Shown here: positions 1 to 9,152 of the stretch, one piece after another | Numbering within the stretch: the first letter of the stretch is position 1 | How the letters are laid out: each line of letters begins with the position of its first letter | Source of the DNA: Nitrosomonas sp. | GTDB taxonomy: Bacteria; Pseudomonadota; Gammaproteobacteria; Burkholderiales; Nitrosomonadaceae | Length of the DNA stretch: 64,000 bases | NCBI GenBank assembly: GCA_016703745.1 | Contig: JADJBK010000006.1 | Span: forward strand, 1,674,001 to 1,738,000 | Direction: 5' to 3' | Program-made: the position numbers and the translations under genes | The notes under the pieces: generated by a model | The model's database searches: none | The model's input: the letters and a program-made list of their open reading frames with translations, nothing else | Told to the model about the DNA's origin: nothing

Positions 1-648
1 GGACACCTGATGGTCGATGACTATGCTGGGTATAAAGCACTTTTTTCCACAGCCACATCGCCTTGCGTCGAATTGGCGTGCTGGGCGCATGCGCGACGCA
101 AATTCTTTGACCTGTACCAGGCCAATGCCAGCACGATGGCATTGGCAGCGATACAGCGCATCAGCGTCTTATACGCAATCGAAGCAGAAGGCAAAGACCT
201 GAGCATCGAAGATCGTCTGCAACTGCGGGCAGACAGAAGCCTGCCCGCACTGCATGCATTGCATGACTGGCTGATGCAAACCCGTAGCCAGACCGCAAAT
301 GGCGGCGGCTCCGCCAAAGCACTCGACTATACCCTCAGACGCTGGCCAGGTCTCATCCGCTACGCACAAACCGGCTCTCTTCCGATCGACAACAACCCGG
401 TGGAGAACACCATCCGCCCGATCGCAATCGGCAAAAAGAATTGGCTATTCACCGGATCGGAACGTGCCGGTCAACGCGCCGCTGCCATTCAAACCTTGTT
501 CGGTACCGCGCAACTCAACAAACTCGATCCCGCCGCATGGCTTGCAGACACCCTCGCCAGACTACCGACCTGGCCCAATAACCGCATCGATGAATTGCTG
601 CCACTTACACCAGCGTTCATTCAATCACTTAAACAGCAGGAAAGATAG
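1..648 (+). CDS. tnpC: IS66 transposase TnpC, C-terminal part (cut by window edge)
   Basis: The frame is open from base 1 and ends with TAG at 646-648, so the 5' part lies outside the window. The protein matches, almost residue for residue, the C-terminal part of the TnpC reconstructed from the second IS66 copy (25.4-26.0 kb), including the VDDYAGYKALF and NNPVENTIRPIAIGKKNW segments, which belong to the IS66 DDE transposase core. IS66 TnpC works with TnpA and TnpB to move the element by cut and paste. Differences from the other copy are few (for example R for K near the end), so the copies are recent. Whether this copy is complete cannot be judged from here. Confidence 0.93.
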   Translation, partial: GHLMVDDYAGYKALFSTATSPCVELACWAHARRKFFDLYQANASTMALAAIQRISVLYAIEAEGKDLSIEDRLQLRADRSLPALHALHDWLMQTRSQTANGGGSAKALDYTLRRWPGLIRYAQTGSLPIDNNPVENTIRPIAIGKKNWLFTGSERAGQRAAAIQTLFGTAQLNKLDPAAWLADTLARLPTWPNNRIDELLPLTPAFIQSLKQQER

Positions 649-823
649 ATGGGAGCGTTGGACGGTTACGATTATTCTCCTCTGCATTACCTTACAGGAT
701 GATAAGCAAAAGCATATCAGCAACTGGCAAGCGAGCGGTTTGTCGCAGGCAGCCATTGCCGGGCGAGATGATATCAAACTGCCAGCCTTGATTCTGGTTA
801 CGATCAAGCCGGCAGAGCCGTAG
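649..823 (+). pseudogene. IS66 right inverted repeat plus decayed tnpA remnant
   Basis: Bases 649-669 are the right terminal inverted repeat of the first IS66 copy (starts ATGGGAGCGTTGG). It is joined directly to the leader and 5' part of a second IS66 tnpA. Compared with the intact tnpA at 21336, a 23-bp piece carrying the start codon is missing between two TTACAG words, and a larger internal piece is missing between short GGGCG words. The remaining codons can be followed to about 823. This is a dead fragment. The deletion ends at short direct repeats point to slippage or short-homology loss. Confidence 0.8.
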
Positions 824-956
824 GTTGGGGTGACGACAGGAACCCCAACATGGAGAATCACGCCCCGCAGCATTTGCGGAGATTGCCAGGTTTCCACTAT
901 CGCTCCAACCCAGCGAGCTTTTGCGGTATTCCGCCTGAGTGTAAGGTCAGATTCTT
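824..956. other. Short intergenic stretch
   Basis: No gene is visible between the IS66 remnant and the stop codon of the GIY-YIG protein. The sequence is not recognisable as part of an insertion sequence. Confidence 0.4.
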
Positions 957-1769
957 TCACGAACCACCCCGCATTTTTTGCTCAATAGCTCGTAACGTAT
1001 TTTGAATTTCTTTTTCTTTCAACTCGGGGTCAATATCCTGAATATATTCGATAGCAGAAAAATCATCGCCACGCTTTCTGTTTTGCGGCGGTTCAAGTGC
1101 CTCGATTAGCAGAGCTTCAAGTGTTGCAACAAGGCTGGCAAGGGATGTGTTGAGGGTAGTTTCCCGGAGATTACCCTCTTGTGTTACATCAAGTAGCCCA
1201 AACCATGAAAATCGGTTCCAGCGACTACCCAAGCGATCAACTGTGTGCTCGTAAAGGCGTTTACCCAGCGGGCGGTCAATGGAACGCCCGATATACACTA
1301 CGGTATGGTGGTCGTAGAGAATGTAAATGCCTTTCTGTTTACCGAAGTCCACTGGCTTTGAAAGCGCCTGCTGCTTCCCAAACATTTTTGGATCGTTGCG
1401 CCATACAACAAGATCACGTTGCCAATACATGCCAAAGGAGTGAATGATTGATTCGGAGGTTTCCACGTCCGCTTCGGCAAGGGCTTCCGATTTCCTTTGT
1501 TTTGAAACGGGGGTTGATGCCGGAATGTTTCCCGCCGCCGGTGAACTCTTGAGTGTGAATATGCCTTTACCAACACGCATAAAGGGTGACTTTTCACCAT
1601 CATGTTTTATCGACGACGAAATTTGTGCGTTCACTGTTGCAGCAGGCGTTGCACCGTCAGTCTCGTAGTAGCCGCGAGATAAGATTTGTTCAGATATTTC
1701 GGCATAGTGCAACGGAGTTTCTGACTCCTTAAGCACTTTCTTTATGGCTTCCTTCCAGGATTTCTCCAT
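957..1769 (-). CDS. HARE-HTH and GIY-YIG nuclease domain protein
   Basis: 270 residues. The first ~75 residues form a HARE-HTH (HB1/ASXL-type) winged helix: WKEAIKKVLKESETPLHYAEI, then a YYET turn and the VGKGIFTLK strand. After a low-complexity linker (about 75-110), residues ~145-200 form a GIY-YIG nuclease core, with KGIYILYD, VVYIGRS and the later R and E positions (KRLYEHT). HARE-HTH domains are known in restriction and chromatin proteins and are proposed to sense modified DNA; GIY-YIG domains cut DNA. A DNA-binding nuclease, possibly for restriction or repair, is therefore likely. GGAG lies a few bases before the ATG. It stands alone beside an IS66 fragment, and no methylase is adjacent. 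Confidence 0.8.
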   Translation of the reverse strand: MEKSWKEAIKKVLKESETPLHYAEISEQILSRGYYETDGATPAATVNAQISSSIKHDGEKSPFMRVGKGIFTLKSSPAAGNIPASTPVSKQRKSEALAEADVETSESIIHSFGMYWQRDLVVWRNDPKMFGKQQALSKPVDFGKQKGIYILYDHHTVVYIGRSIDRPLGKRLYEHTVDRLGSRWNRFSWFGLLDVTQEGNLRETTLNTSLASLVATLEALLIEALEPPQNRKRGDDFSAIEYIQDIDPELKEKEIQNTLRAIEQKMRGGS

Positions 1770-1955
1770 TGATTTCTCCGAAAAATCTAACGTAAAGCAG
1801 GCACCCTAAAAAATGTACGAAAAAGGTACCTCTGAGTTTGGAAAGTACACCACTGCAAAACCTTCTCGTTACTTGAGGTTGTTGAATGGTAGTCATTAAT
1901 TGATCCAAATAAATTCCTCTGCTCAATCAATTCAGCAAGCAATGGCCGCAGAGTC

Positions 1956-2918
1956 TTATTCTTTGACGGCATGCGCCAACGCATCGGCTACTTCTGCCAG
2001 TCTGGCATAGCGTGCAAGCCATGGCAGGGGGATGGATTCTGAGGTGTCAGCTGCTGAGGTGGCCATGATTGCGCCGAGCGCAATCGCGCGGCCGCAGCTG
2101 TCGCCACCTACACGAATATTTTCCTGTATGGCGGACTGATAGTTTTTTGTGTGGCGAGCAATATGAAAAACTACTGGCAAGCCTTCCTGAACGTGACAGG
2201 CGCGGCCAAATTTTTCTCCCACTTCGGCAGTCGGCAGTTTATTTATGGTAACGGCTGCCTCCAATCTGGTAGCCAGGACATCTTCGGAGCAGGTGATACC
2301 GTTTCGTAATGCTGCTTGTAAGGATTCTCCCGCCAGCAAAGAATGCAGCGTGACGGCAAGAGATCTGGCGGCGTTGACTGCCAGTTCGTTGTTACTGGTA
2401 ATGCGCGCTGCGGTGTCTACTGTTGCCAATAATTCTTCTCTTGATCCACAATGAGCGGCGACAAGCGCGGGTATCGTTGCCAGTGCCGGGTGCTGATCAT
2501 CATCCGCGCCTGATCGTTCGGGATAGTTGTTATCTTTTGCAGCCAGCAGAACGGCCAGCGTTTGGCGTGTCGGTGAATCGACATAACCGATATATTTCCC
2601 GCCAGGTCCAAAAAAGCCACAATAGGCAGCTTGATAAGCCTGGCAATTAAACTGGCCATGATCTGCCAGCTGCTTCAGCATTAACAGGCAAGCTTCACCA
2701 TAGGCCGAAGCCTCGCCTGTTTGTTTGTTGCCATGTGCGTAGTAGCCCTTACCATCGGCATAGTGATTGGCATCAGGCTGGAGAAAAACCAGCCCTTTTT
2801 TCTGCTCTATTTCAGCAATCCGGTTGACATCATAGAGCCAGTGTAATCCAAGCGAGGCTGCATCAGCCACCAGTGCGCCCAGTACCATGGCTTTTTTATC
2901 GTTGAAATATATGCCCAT
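1956..2918 (-). CDS. ADP-ribosylglycohydrolase family protein
   Basis: 320 residues from the ATG at 2918. The frame extends to a TTG at 2930, but the AGGAG at 2931-2935 touches that TTG and is 12 bases from the ATG, so the ATG is preferred. The N-terminal KAMVLGALVADAASLGLHWLYD resembles the start of DraG/ADP-ribosylglycohydrolase folds, and the region GGDSCGRAIALGAIMA near residue 275 matches the family's C-terminal metal-site segment (GGDxD-like, here GGDSCGR). Family members remove ADP-ribose from proteins or small molecules using Mg2+. The real substrate is unknown. It is downstream of parB in the same direction, with a ~40 bp gap. Confidence 0.82.
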   Translation of the reverse strand: MGIYFNDKKAMVLGALVADAASLGLHWLYDVNRIAEIEQKKGLVFLQPDANHYADGKGYYAHGNKQTGEASAYGEACLLMLKQLADHGQFNCQAYQAAYCGFFGPGGKYIGYVDSPTRQTLAVLLAAKDNNYPERSGADDDQHPALATIPALVAAHCGSREELLATVDTAARITSNNELAVNAARSLAVTLHSLLAGESLQAALRNGITCSEDVLATRLEAAVTINKLPTAEVGEKFGRACHVQEGLPVVFHIARHTKNYQSAIQENIRVGGDSCGRAIALGAIMATSAADTSESIPLPWLARYARLAEVADALAHAVKE

Positions 2919-2955
2919 GAGTGTAGTCAACTCCTAATTTTAAGTGCTAATGGAA

Positions 2956-3810
2956 TTACTTGATTCGCAGCAGGATGCCATCCAGTTGATCGAGACTGGC
3001 ATACTGAATGACAAGACTACCTGCTCCCTTTTTACCGGGCTTGATGGCGACTGTGGCACCCAGTCGGGCAGACAGGTCATCTTGCAGACGTAGCAGGTCT
3101 CGATCCGGGTAGTTTTTTTTATTGCCGAGTGGATGATTGAGCTGCTGGATTAGTCTTTCGGTTTCGCGAACGGATAACTGCTTTTTTACGATCAGTTGTG
3201 CTATTTCAACTTGCCTGACCTTGTCCAAGGCGAGGAGCGCACGGCCATGTCCCATATCAATTTTGCCTTGCATGATCAGCTCCTGCACGGCTTCGGCCAG
3301 ATTTAGCAGCCGCAATAAATTGGTGATGGCGCTGCGTGAGCTTCCCAGCGCTTCACCAGCAGATTGGTGTGTCATACCAAATTCATCAATTAGCCGTTGA
3401 ATGCCTAAAGCTGCTTCCATTGGGTTGAGATCTTCCCTCTGAATATTTTCAATCAGGGAAAGCGCCAGCGCTGCTTCATCTTCAACATTACGCACCAGCG
3501 CGGGTATCTGGTTTAATCCGGCAAGTTGCGCTGCGCGCCAGCGTCTTTCTCCCGCTATGATTTCATACGTGCCGGATACCAGCGGGCGAACCAGTATCGG
3601 CTGCATGATGCCTTGCGATTTGATTGATTCAGAAAGTTCGACCAGTGCTGCCTGGTTCATGTTGGTTCTAGGTTGATATTTACCGGGTTGCAGTAGGCTG
3701 ATTTCCAGGTTCAAGAGAGACTCGGTCTCGGTGTTTCCATTTGAAAACAGGGCATCAAGCCCTCTTCCCAGACCTTTTGGCTTTGCAGTGATCGTTTTAT
3801 TCATGGTCAT
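2956..3810 (-). CDS. parB: Chromosome partitioning protein ParB
   Basis: About 284 residues. The start is set at ATG 3810 (or 3804, two codons later), because any longer frame would run into parA. The family hallmark KGLGRGLDALFS is at the N-terminus. It is followed by the CTP-binding/ParB nuclease-like motifs (LQPGKYQPRTNM, GERRWRAAQLAG), the IENIQREDLNPMEAA segment, and a helix-turn-helix (MTHQSAGEALGSSRSAITNLLRLL) for parS recognition. The C-terminus is a short dimerisation domain. ParB loads on parS and slides as a CTP clamp, and works with ParA just upstream. A perfect parS lies 3.6 kb away at 7381. Confidence 0.97.
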   Translation of the reverse strand: MTMNKTITAKPKGLGRGLDALFSNGNTETESLLNLEISLLQPGKYQPRTNMNQAALVELSESIKSQGIMQPILVRPLVSGTYEIIAGERRWRAAQLAGLNQIPALVRNVEDEAALALSLIENIQREDLNPMEAALGIQRLIDEFGMTHQSAGEALGSSRSAITNLLRLLNLAEAVQELIMQGKIDMGHGRALLALDKVRQVEIAQLIVKKQLSVRETERLIQQLNHPLGNKKNYPDRDLLRLQDDLSARLGATVAIKPGKKGAGSLVIQYASLDQLDGILLRIK

Positions 3811-3832
3811 GTTGCTTGCACTATGGATAAGG

Positions 3833-4597
3833 TTAACGGGATGCGGCGAGAAGCTCGTCGGCCAGCGCGAGGTAAGCGCGCGCCCCTTTGGATTGTTGAT
3901 CATGATAGAGAACAGGTTTACCAAAACCAGGCGCCTCAGCGAGACGGATATTGCGTGGAATAATGGTGTGATAAACCTTGCCTGCAAAATGCTGCTGCAA
4001 CTGATCAGAAACCTGCTGCGCCAGCAGGTTGCGTGGATCAAACATGGTGCGGAGGAGCCCTTCTATTTTCAGGGTTGGATTGATGCTGGTTCTTACCCTT
4101 TTGATGGTATTGACGAGATCACTGAGCCCTTCGAGGGCGTAATATTCACATTGCATTGGAATCATAACAGCGTGGGCGGCACATAATCCGTTGATAGTCA
4201 GCAAATTGAGCGCAGGTGGACAATCAATCAATATGAAATCGTAATTAGCTTGTATGGGGTGTAATGCATCCTTTAGACGAGTCTCTCGCTTGTCGAGCCC
4301 GACCATCTCTATTTCGGCGCCAGCAAGCTCCTGGTTGGCGGGGAGCAGATCGTACTTGCCCGGTGTGGTCGTCAGAAAAACTTCCGTTACGGGGTGCTCG
4401 CCAAGCAATATTTGATAAATGGTTTTATCCAAAAAGCGTTTGTCGACACCACTTCCCATCGTAGTATTGCCCTGAGGATCAAGATCCACCAGTAACACGC
4501 GCATGCCAGCATTTACCAGGCTGGCTGCAAGATTAATGCTGGTGGTGGTTTTGCCTACCCCACCTTTTTGATTGGTAATGGCCAGAATTCTAGTCAT
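3833..4597 (-). CDS. parA: Chromosome partitioning ATPase ParA (Soj)
   Basis: 254 residues. The deviant Walker A KGGVGKTTTSINLA is at residues ~11-24, Walker A' LLVDLDPQGN near 40, and Walker B FILIDCPPAL near 120. Length and sequence are standard for chromosomal ParA/Soj, an ATPase that binds DNA non-specifically and is driven by ParB to move or separate origins. It lies between rsmG and parB, all on the minus strand, with gaps of 54 and ~22 bp, which is the conserved mnmG-rsmG-parA-parB order. Confidence 0.98.
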   Translation of the reverse strand: MTRILAITNQKGGVGKTTTSINLAASLVNAGMRVLLVDLDPQGNTTMGSGVDKRFLDKTIYQILLGEHPVTEVFLTTTPGKYDLLPANQELAGAEIEMVGLDKRETRLKDALHPIQANYDFILIDCPPALNLLTINGLCAAHAVMIPMQCEYYALEGLSDLVNTIKRVRTSINPTLKIEGLLRTMFDPRNLLAQQVSDQLQQHFAGKVYHTIIPRNIRLAEAPGFGKPVLYHDQQSKGARAYLALADELLAASR

Positions 4598-4651
4598 GAA
4601 AAATTCATTCGGCGTGATGATAAAGATTTGGAAAACTTTTCCCCATTAGCA

Positions 4652-5299
4652 TTAAGCACATGGTCCGCATGTCATCACGATTAAATGTCGCTTGGCTTTG
4701 AGTTTTGGCACAGTAATGGCGATAATCCGCTCCACCGGAAATTCTGGCGGTAATTGCATTAATTCGAGATCAGGAAAACTTCCTTTCATCGCAATCAGGC
4801 GGCAATTTTCTGGATTTTTCTCACAAAGATGCCTGGTTGACTGTGCAAAACGGCTTAAGCTTGAAAAAGCCCGCGAAATAACGGTATGGATTTCTTTCTG
4901 AAGATCTGTTTTCTCAACCCGTTGATGCACTACCTGCACGTTGGGTATGTTCAATTCCACTACAGCCTGTTTTAAAAAAGCTGCTTTTTTGCTGTTGCTT
5001 TCTACCAGAGTGACTTGCCACTCGGAGCGTGCAAGGGCGATGGGAATACCGGGGAAACCGCCCCCACTGCCAACATCTACAATATTGGGGCCACTGATAT
5101 GCGGCAGAACGGACAGACTGTCGAGCAAGTGACGGGTGATCATGGCTTCAGGTGTTTTGACAGCCGTCAGATTATGAGTGGCGTTCCATTTGGCCAGCAG
5201 CGCGATATATTGCAGTAATTGCCCTCTCAGCAAGGATTGGTCAACAGGCAATCCTTGCATTTCCGCGAGACCCTCAGTCAAAAGTGCTTCCAGATCCAT
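4652..5299 (-). CDS. rsmG: 16S rRNA m7G527 methyltransferase RsmG (GidB)
   Basis: 215 residues. The Rossmann SAM-binding motif [17 protein letters not shown] is at about residue 72-88, and [14 protein letters not shown] follows it, as in all RsmG proteins. RsmG methylates N7 of G527 in 16S rRNA using SAM, and its loss can give low-level streptomycin resistance. The start at 5299 overlaps the end of mnmG by 26 bp, so translation is probably coupled. Confidence 0.97.
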   Translation of the reverse strand: MDLEALLTEGLAEMQGLPVDQSLLRGQLLQYIALLAKWNATHNLTAVKTPEAMITRHLLDSLSVLPHISGPNIVDVGSGGGFPGIPIALARSEWQVTLVESNSKKAAFLKQAVVELNIPNVQVVHQRVEKTDLQKEIHTVISRAFSSLSRFAQSTRHLCEKNPENCRLIAMKGSFPDLELMQLPPEFPVERIIAITVPKLKAKRHLIVMTCGPCA

Positions 5300-7199
5300 C
5301 TCTTATTTCCTTTTGGGCAGCGATTGATAACATGCCTCGTTTTAAATGAACGAGTAATAGTGAAATTGCAGCGGGTGTGATGCCGGAAATACGTGTTGCC
5401 TGCCCTATGGTTTCCGGCCTGTGCTGGTTGAGTTTTTGCTGAACTTCATTGGAGAGTCCGCGTACAGCGCAATAATCAAGATTGGAGGGCAGGCGTGTTT
5501 CAGTAAAGTGGCGGTTACGGGCAACTTCTTCCTGCTGACGATTAACGTAGCCTTCATACTTGATATCGATTTCCACTTGCTGCGCTATGCTGCTGTTCGT
5601 CGAAAATGGGCCCGCTTCCGGCAAGGCTGTCAGCGCGGCATAAGTCATTTCCGGGCGACGTAATAATTCGTACAGGTTACAGGGCTGGTCGGTAAATTTT
5701 TCGATATTGACTGACTGATAAAGCTGCTGCAAACGCTCTGGCTGGATGGATTGTTGACGCAGCCTGGTTTTTTCCGCATGAATGGCATTATATTTGTCGG
5801 AATATACCCGCCAGCGATGTTCATTCACCAATCCCAGTCGATACCCCGTTTCGGTCAAGCGTCTGTCAGCATTATCTTCGCGCAACTGCAAACGGAATTC
5901 TGCGCGGCTGGTAAACATGCGATAAGGTTCAGTGACGCCATTTGTGACCAGATCATCAACGAGCACGCCAAGATAGGCTTCATCGCGCTGCGGATACCAT
6001 GGCTCGCGCTCCTGAGCCAGCAGGCTGGCGTTCATCCCTGCCAGCAAGCCCTGTGCGGCGGCTTCTTCATAGCCAGTTGTACCATTGATCTGTCCTGCAA
6101 AAAATAATCCATTAATTGCCTGGCTCTCCAGTGTTCGCTTGAGTGCGCGCGGATCAAAATAATCGTATTCGATAGCGTAACCCGGACGGGTGATATGCGC
6201 ATTTTCCAGTCCTTTGATCGATCTGACCAGTGTTAACTGTAAATCAAACGGCAGGCTGGTCGAGATACCGTTTGGGTATACCTCCCGTGAATTCAATCCT
6301 TCCGGCTCCAGAAAAATAGTGTGCGAGTCCCTTTCAGCGAAACGAACCACTTTGTCTTCAATAGATGGGCAGTAGCGGGGGCCGATACCTTCAATTTTTC
6401 CGGTGAACAAGGGCGATCGATCCAGTCCTTCTCGTATGATTTCATGTGTGCGCGCATTTGTACGCGTCATCCAGCAAGGTATCTGGCGTGGATGCTGCTT
6501 TTCATCACCAAGAAAAGAAAATACCGGAACGGGCGTATCTCCTGGTTGCTCATCCAGTAAGGAAAAATTGATGCTACGCGCATCGATTCTCGGTGGCGTG
6601 CCGGTTTTGAGGCGACCTGCCGGCAACGCCATTTCACGCAGACGATGGGCGAGACTGATGGATGCGGGGTCCCCTGCTCGTCCCGCCTGACTGCTATGGC
6701 TGCCGATATGCGCTCGCCCCGCGAGAAAGGTTCCCACCGTCAGAACAACTGCTTTTGCTTCAAAAGCAATACCAAGATGAGTTTTGACGCCAGTGACACG
6801 TTCATTGCTTATCAGCAGATCTTCAACTGTTGATTGGAGAATAAACAGATTTTCCTGTGTTTCCAGTTGACGTCGTATGGCTTGGCTGTATAGCAGGCGA
6901 TCAGCTTGCGCACGGGTTGCACGCACCGCGGGCCCTTTGCTGGAGTTCAGTATCCGGAACTGGATGCCAGCTTCATCTATCGCCAACGCCATTGCCCCCC
7001 CCAGCGCATCAATTTCCTTGACCAGATGACCTTTGCCAATCCCGCCGATTGAAGGATTGCACGACATTTGCCCAAGTGTTTCAATGTTTTGGGTCAATAG
7101 CAGGGTGGTTTGTCCCATACGGGCCGCAGCCAGTGCCGCCTCCGTACCTGCATGACCTCCCCCGACGACGATAACATCGTAAACACCCAATCTACTCAT
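5274..7199 (-). CDS. mnmG: tRNA uridine-5-carboxymethylaminomethyl modification enzyme MnmG (GidA)
   Basis: 641 residues from the ATG at 7199. An open frame extends upstream to 7388, but that part has no family similarity and reaches the parS site. The FAD-binding [17 protein letters not shown] is at residues ~13-29. The [22 protein letters not shown] block with its conserved Cys, and the C-terminal helical domain (KRGML) for tRNA and MnmE binding, are intact. With MnmE it installs cmnm5 at U34 of several tRNAs. It is the first gene of the mnmG-rsmG-parA-parB run. Confidence 0.97.
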   Translation of the reverse strand: MSRLGVYDVIVVGGGHAGTEAALAAARMGQTTLLLTQNIETLGQMSCNPSIGGIGKGHLVKEIDALGGAMALAIDEAGIQFRILNSSKGPAVRATRAQADRLLYSQAIRRQLETQENLFILQSTVEDLLISNERVTGVKTHLGIAFEAKAVVLTVGTFLAGRAHIGSHSSQAGRAGDPASISLAHRLREMALPAGRLKTGTPPRIDARSINFSLLDEQPGDTPVPVFSFLGDEKQHPRQIPCWMTRTNARTHEIIREGLDRSPLFTGKIEGIGPRYCPSIEDKVVRFAERDSHTIFLEPEGLNSREVYPNGISTSLPFDLQLTLVRSIKGLENAHITRPGYAIEYDYFDPRALKRTLESQAINGLFFAGQINGTTGYEEAAAQGLLAGMNASLLAQEREPWYPQRDEAYLGVLVDDLVTNGVTEPYRMFTSRAEFRLQLREDNADRRLTETGYRLGLVNEHRWRVYSDKYNAIHAEKTRLRQQSIQPERLQQLYQSVNIEKFTDQPCNLYELLRRPEMTYAALTALPEAGPFSTNSSIAQQVEIDIKYEGYVNRQQEEVARNRHFTETRLPSNLDYCAVRGLSNEVQQKLNQHRPETIGQATRISGITPAAISLLLVHLKRGMLSIAAQKEIRDGSGSTFD

Positions 7200-7380
7200 G
7201 ATGTCGACAGAATTGCCCCTGTATTTGGCAGATAGTGATTCATCATCCCTGTTTTTCCTAATAATTAATACGTTATCCAAAAATACGTCGAGCCAGGGGT
7301 TTGACCCTTTCTGGTGCGATGATAGCACTAATGTTTTGAGTAAAACTTCTGCTGCAAGAATTTTGATATTTTCTGGCCAA

Positions 7381-7396
7381 TGTTTCACGTGAAACA
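7381..7396. other. parS centromere site
   Basis: The sequence TGTTTCACGTGAAACA is a perfect 16-bp palindrome and matches the widely conserved bacterial parS consensus exactly. It lies about 180 bp upstream of the mnmG start and 3.6 kb from parB, the usual origin-proximal position. ParB is expected to load here. Confidence 0.95.
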
Positions 7397-7453
7397 GGGG
7401 TGTGCTGAGTGGTTCTACTTAGTGGCAACACACCATGGCCATTTGAGCGTTAC

Positions 7454-7484
7454 TTGCATGCCGGATAACTGATGTTGCTATAAT
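7454..7484 (+). promoter_or_regulatory. Candidate extended -10 promoter for the cytochrome gene
   Basis: A perfect TATAAT at 7479-7484 is preceded by TGC, giving an extended -10 element. TTGCAT at 7454-7459 could serve as a -35, though the 19-bp spacing is long. It points toward the cytochrome c lipoprotein start at 7639, leaving a leader of about 150 nt. The rest of 7200-7638 holds parS and no gene. Confidence 0.5.
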
Positions 7485-7638
7485 CAGGTTGTCAGGTTCG
7501 GCCAGTCAGCAACAGGAAATGGGGCGGTCTGATAGATATCAAGTACGAAATACAACTTCAGACACAACAGGTTTGAAGCTGCGTATATAGTGAGCGCCGC
7601 TTGTTGTAAAAATAGGGCGTTGAAGGGCTTCTAAATAA

Positions 7639-7956
7639 ATGGAGAAAAAATTGAAAATATTTTTGACAACAATCGCTGTAATCGCGTTAAGTGGGCTGGC
7701 TGGATGCTCAAAAACGGACGGATACACCCCGTCAGCAACTGCAAGTGGTGAGGAGATTTTTAATATGAATTGTACAGGATGTCACAAGCCGTTATCTGAT
7801 GGCATCATCGCGCTCAGCGAAAATATGGTAACGAAGGATGCGATTATCAATAAAGTACAAAATGGCAGTATGCGAATGACCGCGTTTCCCAACATACAAG
7901 GGGAGCCGGCTGATCGTCTTGCTGACTACGTATTGAAAAACAGTCGTCCCAAATAA
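7639..7956 (+). CDS. Small lipoprotein cytochrome c
   Basis: 105 residues. The N-terminus KIFLTTIAVIALSGLAGC is a lipoprotein signal with a lipobox (LAGC, Cys 23). One heme-binding CTGCH motif lies at about residue 46-50, and MRMTAF near residue 77 offers candidate axial Met ligands. This is a single-heme class I cytochrome c domain of minimal size tethered to a membrane, probably carrying electrons in the periplasm. It is monocistronic as far as can be seen. Partner unknown. Confidence 0.85.
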   Translation: MEKKLKIFLTTIAVIALSGLAGCSKTDGYTPSATASGEEIFNMNCTGCHKPLSDGIIALSENMVTKDAIINKVQNGSMRMTAFPNIQGEPADRLADYVLKNSRPK

Positions 7957-8740
7957 ATAAGCAGTCCCTGGGGATGGAATTTTTGCTCCAACAATTTGCG
8001 CGTCATGAGATTGATGGGTAAATAGACTGTGATCACACTCTGACGAGTGATCGCCCAAGTCATAAACATCGGTGATTACTCGGACGTGCAGTCGCTTGTC
8101 TCATAGGTTGGAGGCGATGCGCTTCGCGAAGTCCTCGCGCACGCGGAAGCAGGGCAGCTCAACGAACGCTCCTGGATTGTATTTGGCATCGCCGCCCCGG
8201 TTCGTCTTATGTAGACCATGTCCCGGCATTGCTTGCGCGGAGGTTTGCATGACTCGCCAGTTCAAACCTTGGGTGGACAATTGTCTCCTGCCCAGAAACG
8301 CCTGTAGTCGGGGCTCGGCAACGCTCTAAACCTCGGGTTTGCGCTGTACTGTGATACCGCATTGCACTTCGACTGGCACACCGTCATTCAGTCGATTTCT
8401 TTTCGAAAAAGCCGCTTGATCGGGATGCCATTAAAGCGGCTTTTTCATTCGTGGCGCATCCACAACGCTTCAAGATCACGACAACGCCAGAGTTGTGCTT
8501 CCCTTCTGTGAAAACGCCGACCATTAGCGGGAAAAGAACTCTGGTAGATACGGTGAAAGTCCTCTTCACTAACCGGTATCAACACAAAAACACTTCTAAT
8601 TACCGGGAATTTTATTGAGTTTTTAAGAAAGATCAGATGCTTTTGTGATCGTTCAGCAGTATATTTGCTTAAATATTTGGTTTGCGTATACTGAAGTTTA
8701 GTAAAAAAATGCGTTTGTTCTTCCTATATAGTGGACTGAT
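7957..8740. other. Long intergenic stretch without a confident gene
   Basis: About 780 bp. A frame around 8113-8215 reads like a worn protein fragment (ALREVLAHAEAG, LNERSWIVFG) and then stops. I cannot assign it to a family. The only clear structure is the hairpin at 8406-8445. The region may hold the debris of a lost gene. Confidence 0.4.
8406..8445. terminator. Intrinsic terminator-like hairpin
   Basis: AAAAAGCCGCTT at 8406-8417 and AAGCGGCTTTTT at 8434-8445 form a perfect 12-bp stem with a 16-nt loop. A run of A on one side and T on the other makes it usable in both directions. No intact gene ends next to it, so it may belong to decayed neighbours. Confidence 0.6.
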
Positions 8741-9037
8741 TATGAACGTACTTTATCAAAAAGCAATGACGTGTCTCCTATTGTTATTGCCTCTGGGTTG
8801 TGCTTCAACACCAGCCAATCGACAAGTAATTGATCTTACGCTATACCTGAGAAAATGCCCGATGAGCACGTTGTTTTATTGGAGATCCTAGGCCAGACTT
8901 CCGAAGCAGAATCTGTCAGAACTTTGGGGGACGCTTACCGATACATGCAGGAAGTGCATGCTGTTCGATTACGCATCATAATTCAGGGAAAAAGTGCATT
9001 GGGAATGTGCATTGGATTCTACGATCGAGCGCACTAA
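8741..9037 (+). pseudogene. Small lipoprotein gene with a probable frameshift
   Basis: From the ATG at 8741 the reading gives a short lysine-poor signal ending in a lipobox (LLLLLPLGCAS), followed by about 17 residues. This frame then closes at 8889-8891. A second frame, open from 8834, reads LYAIPEKMPDEHVVLLEILG and on through SEAESVRTLGDAYRYMQEV to 9037. Joining the two frames near 8834-8850 gives one lipoprotein of about 100 residues. I read this as a frameshifted gene, but two short unrelated frames cannot be excluded. The family is not recognised. Confidence 0.45.
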
Positions 9038-9152
9038 ATGACGCCAGTGGATAGAGCAAAGGACCGGTCTTCGGTTACCACTGCCTGGCCCGATCTGGTA
9101 CTGGCCATACGCTTCCTACGCTGGATAACTATCCGTATTCACAGGAAAGATT

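Noticed and set aside
3811..4041. Upstream extension of parB
   Set aside because: It overlaps parA in another frame; the KGLGRGLDALFS start fixes the N-terminus.
7267..7280. Possible DnaA box (TTATCCAAA)
   Set aside because: Single site with one mismatch and no cluster; not enough for an origin.
7200..7388. Upstream extension of mnmG
   Set aside because: No similarity to MnmG, which normally starts at the FAD motif; it also reaches the parS site.
8072..8329. 85-codon frame on the plus strand
   Set aside because: Arginine/serine-rich, no family signal; it looks like a non-coding frame in GC-rich DNA.
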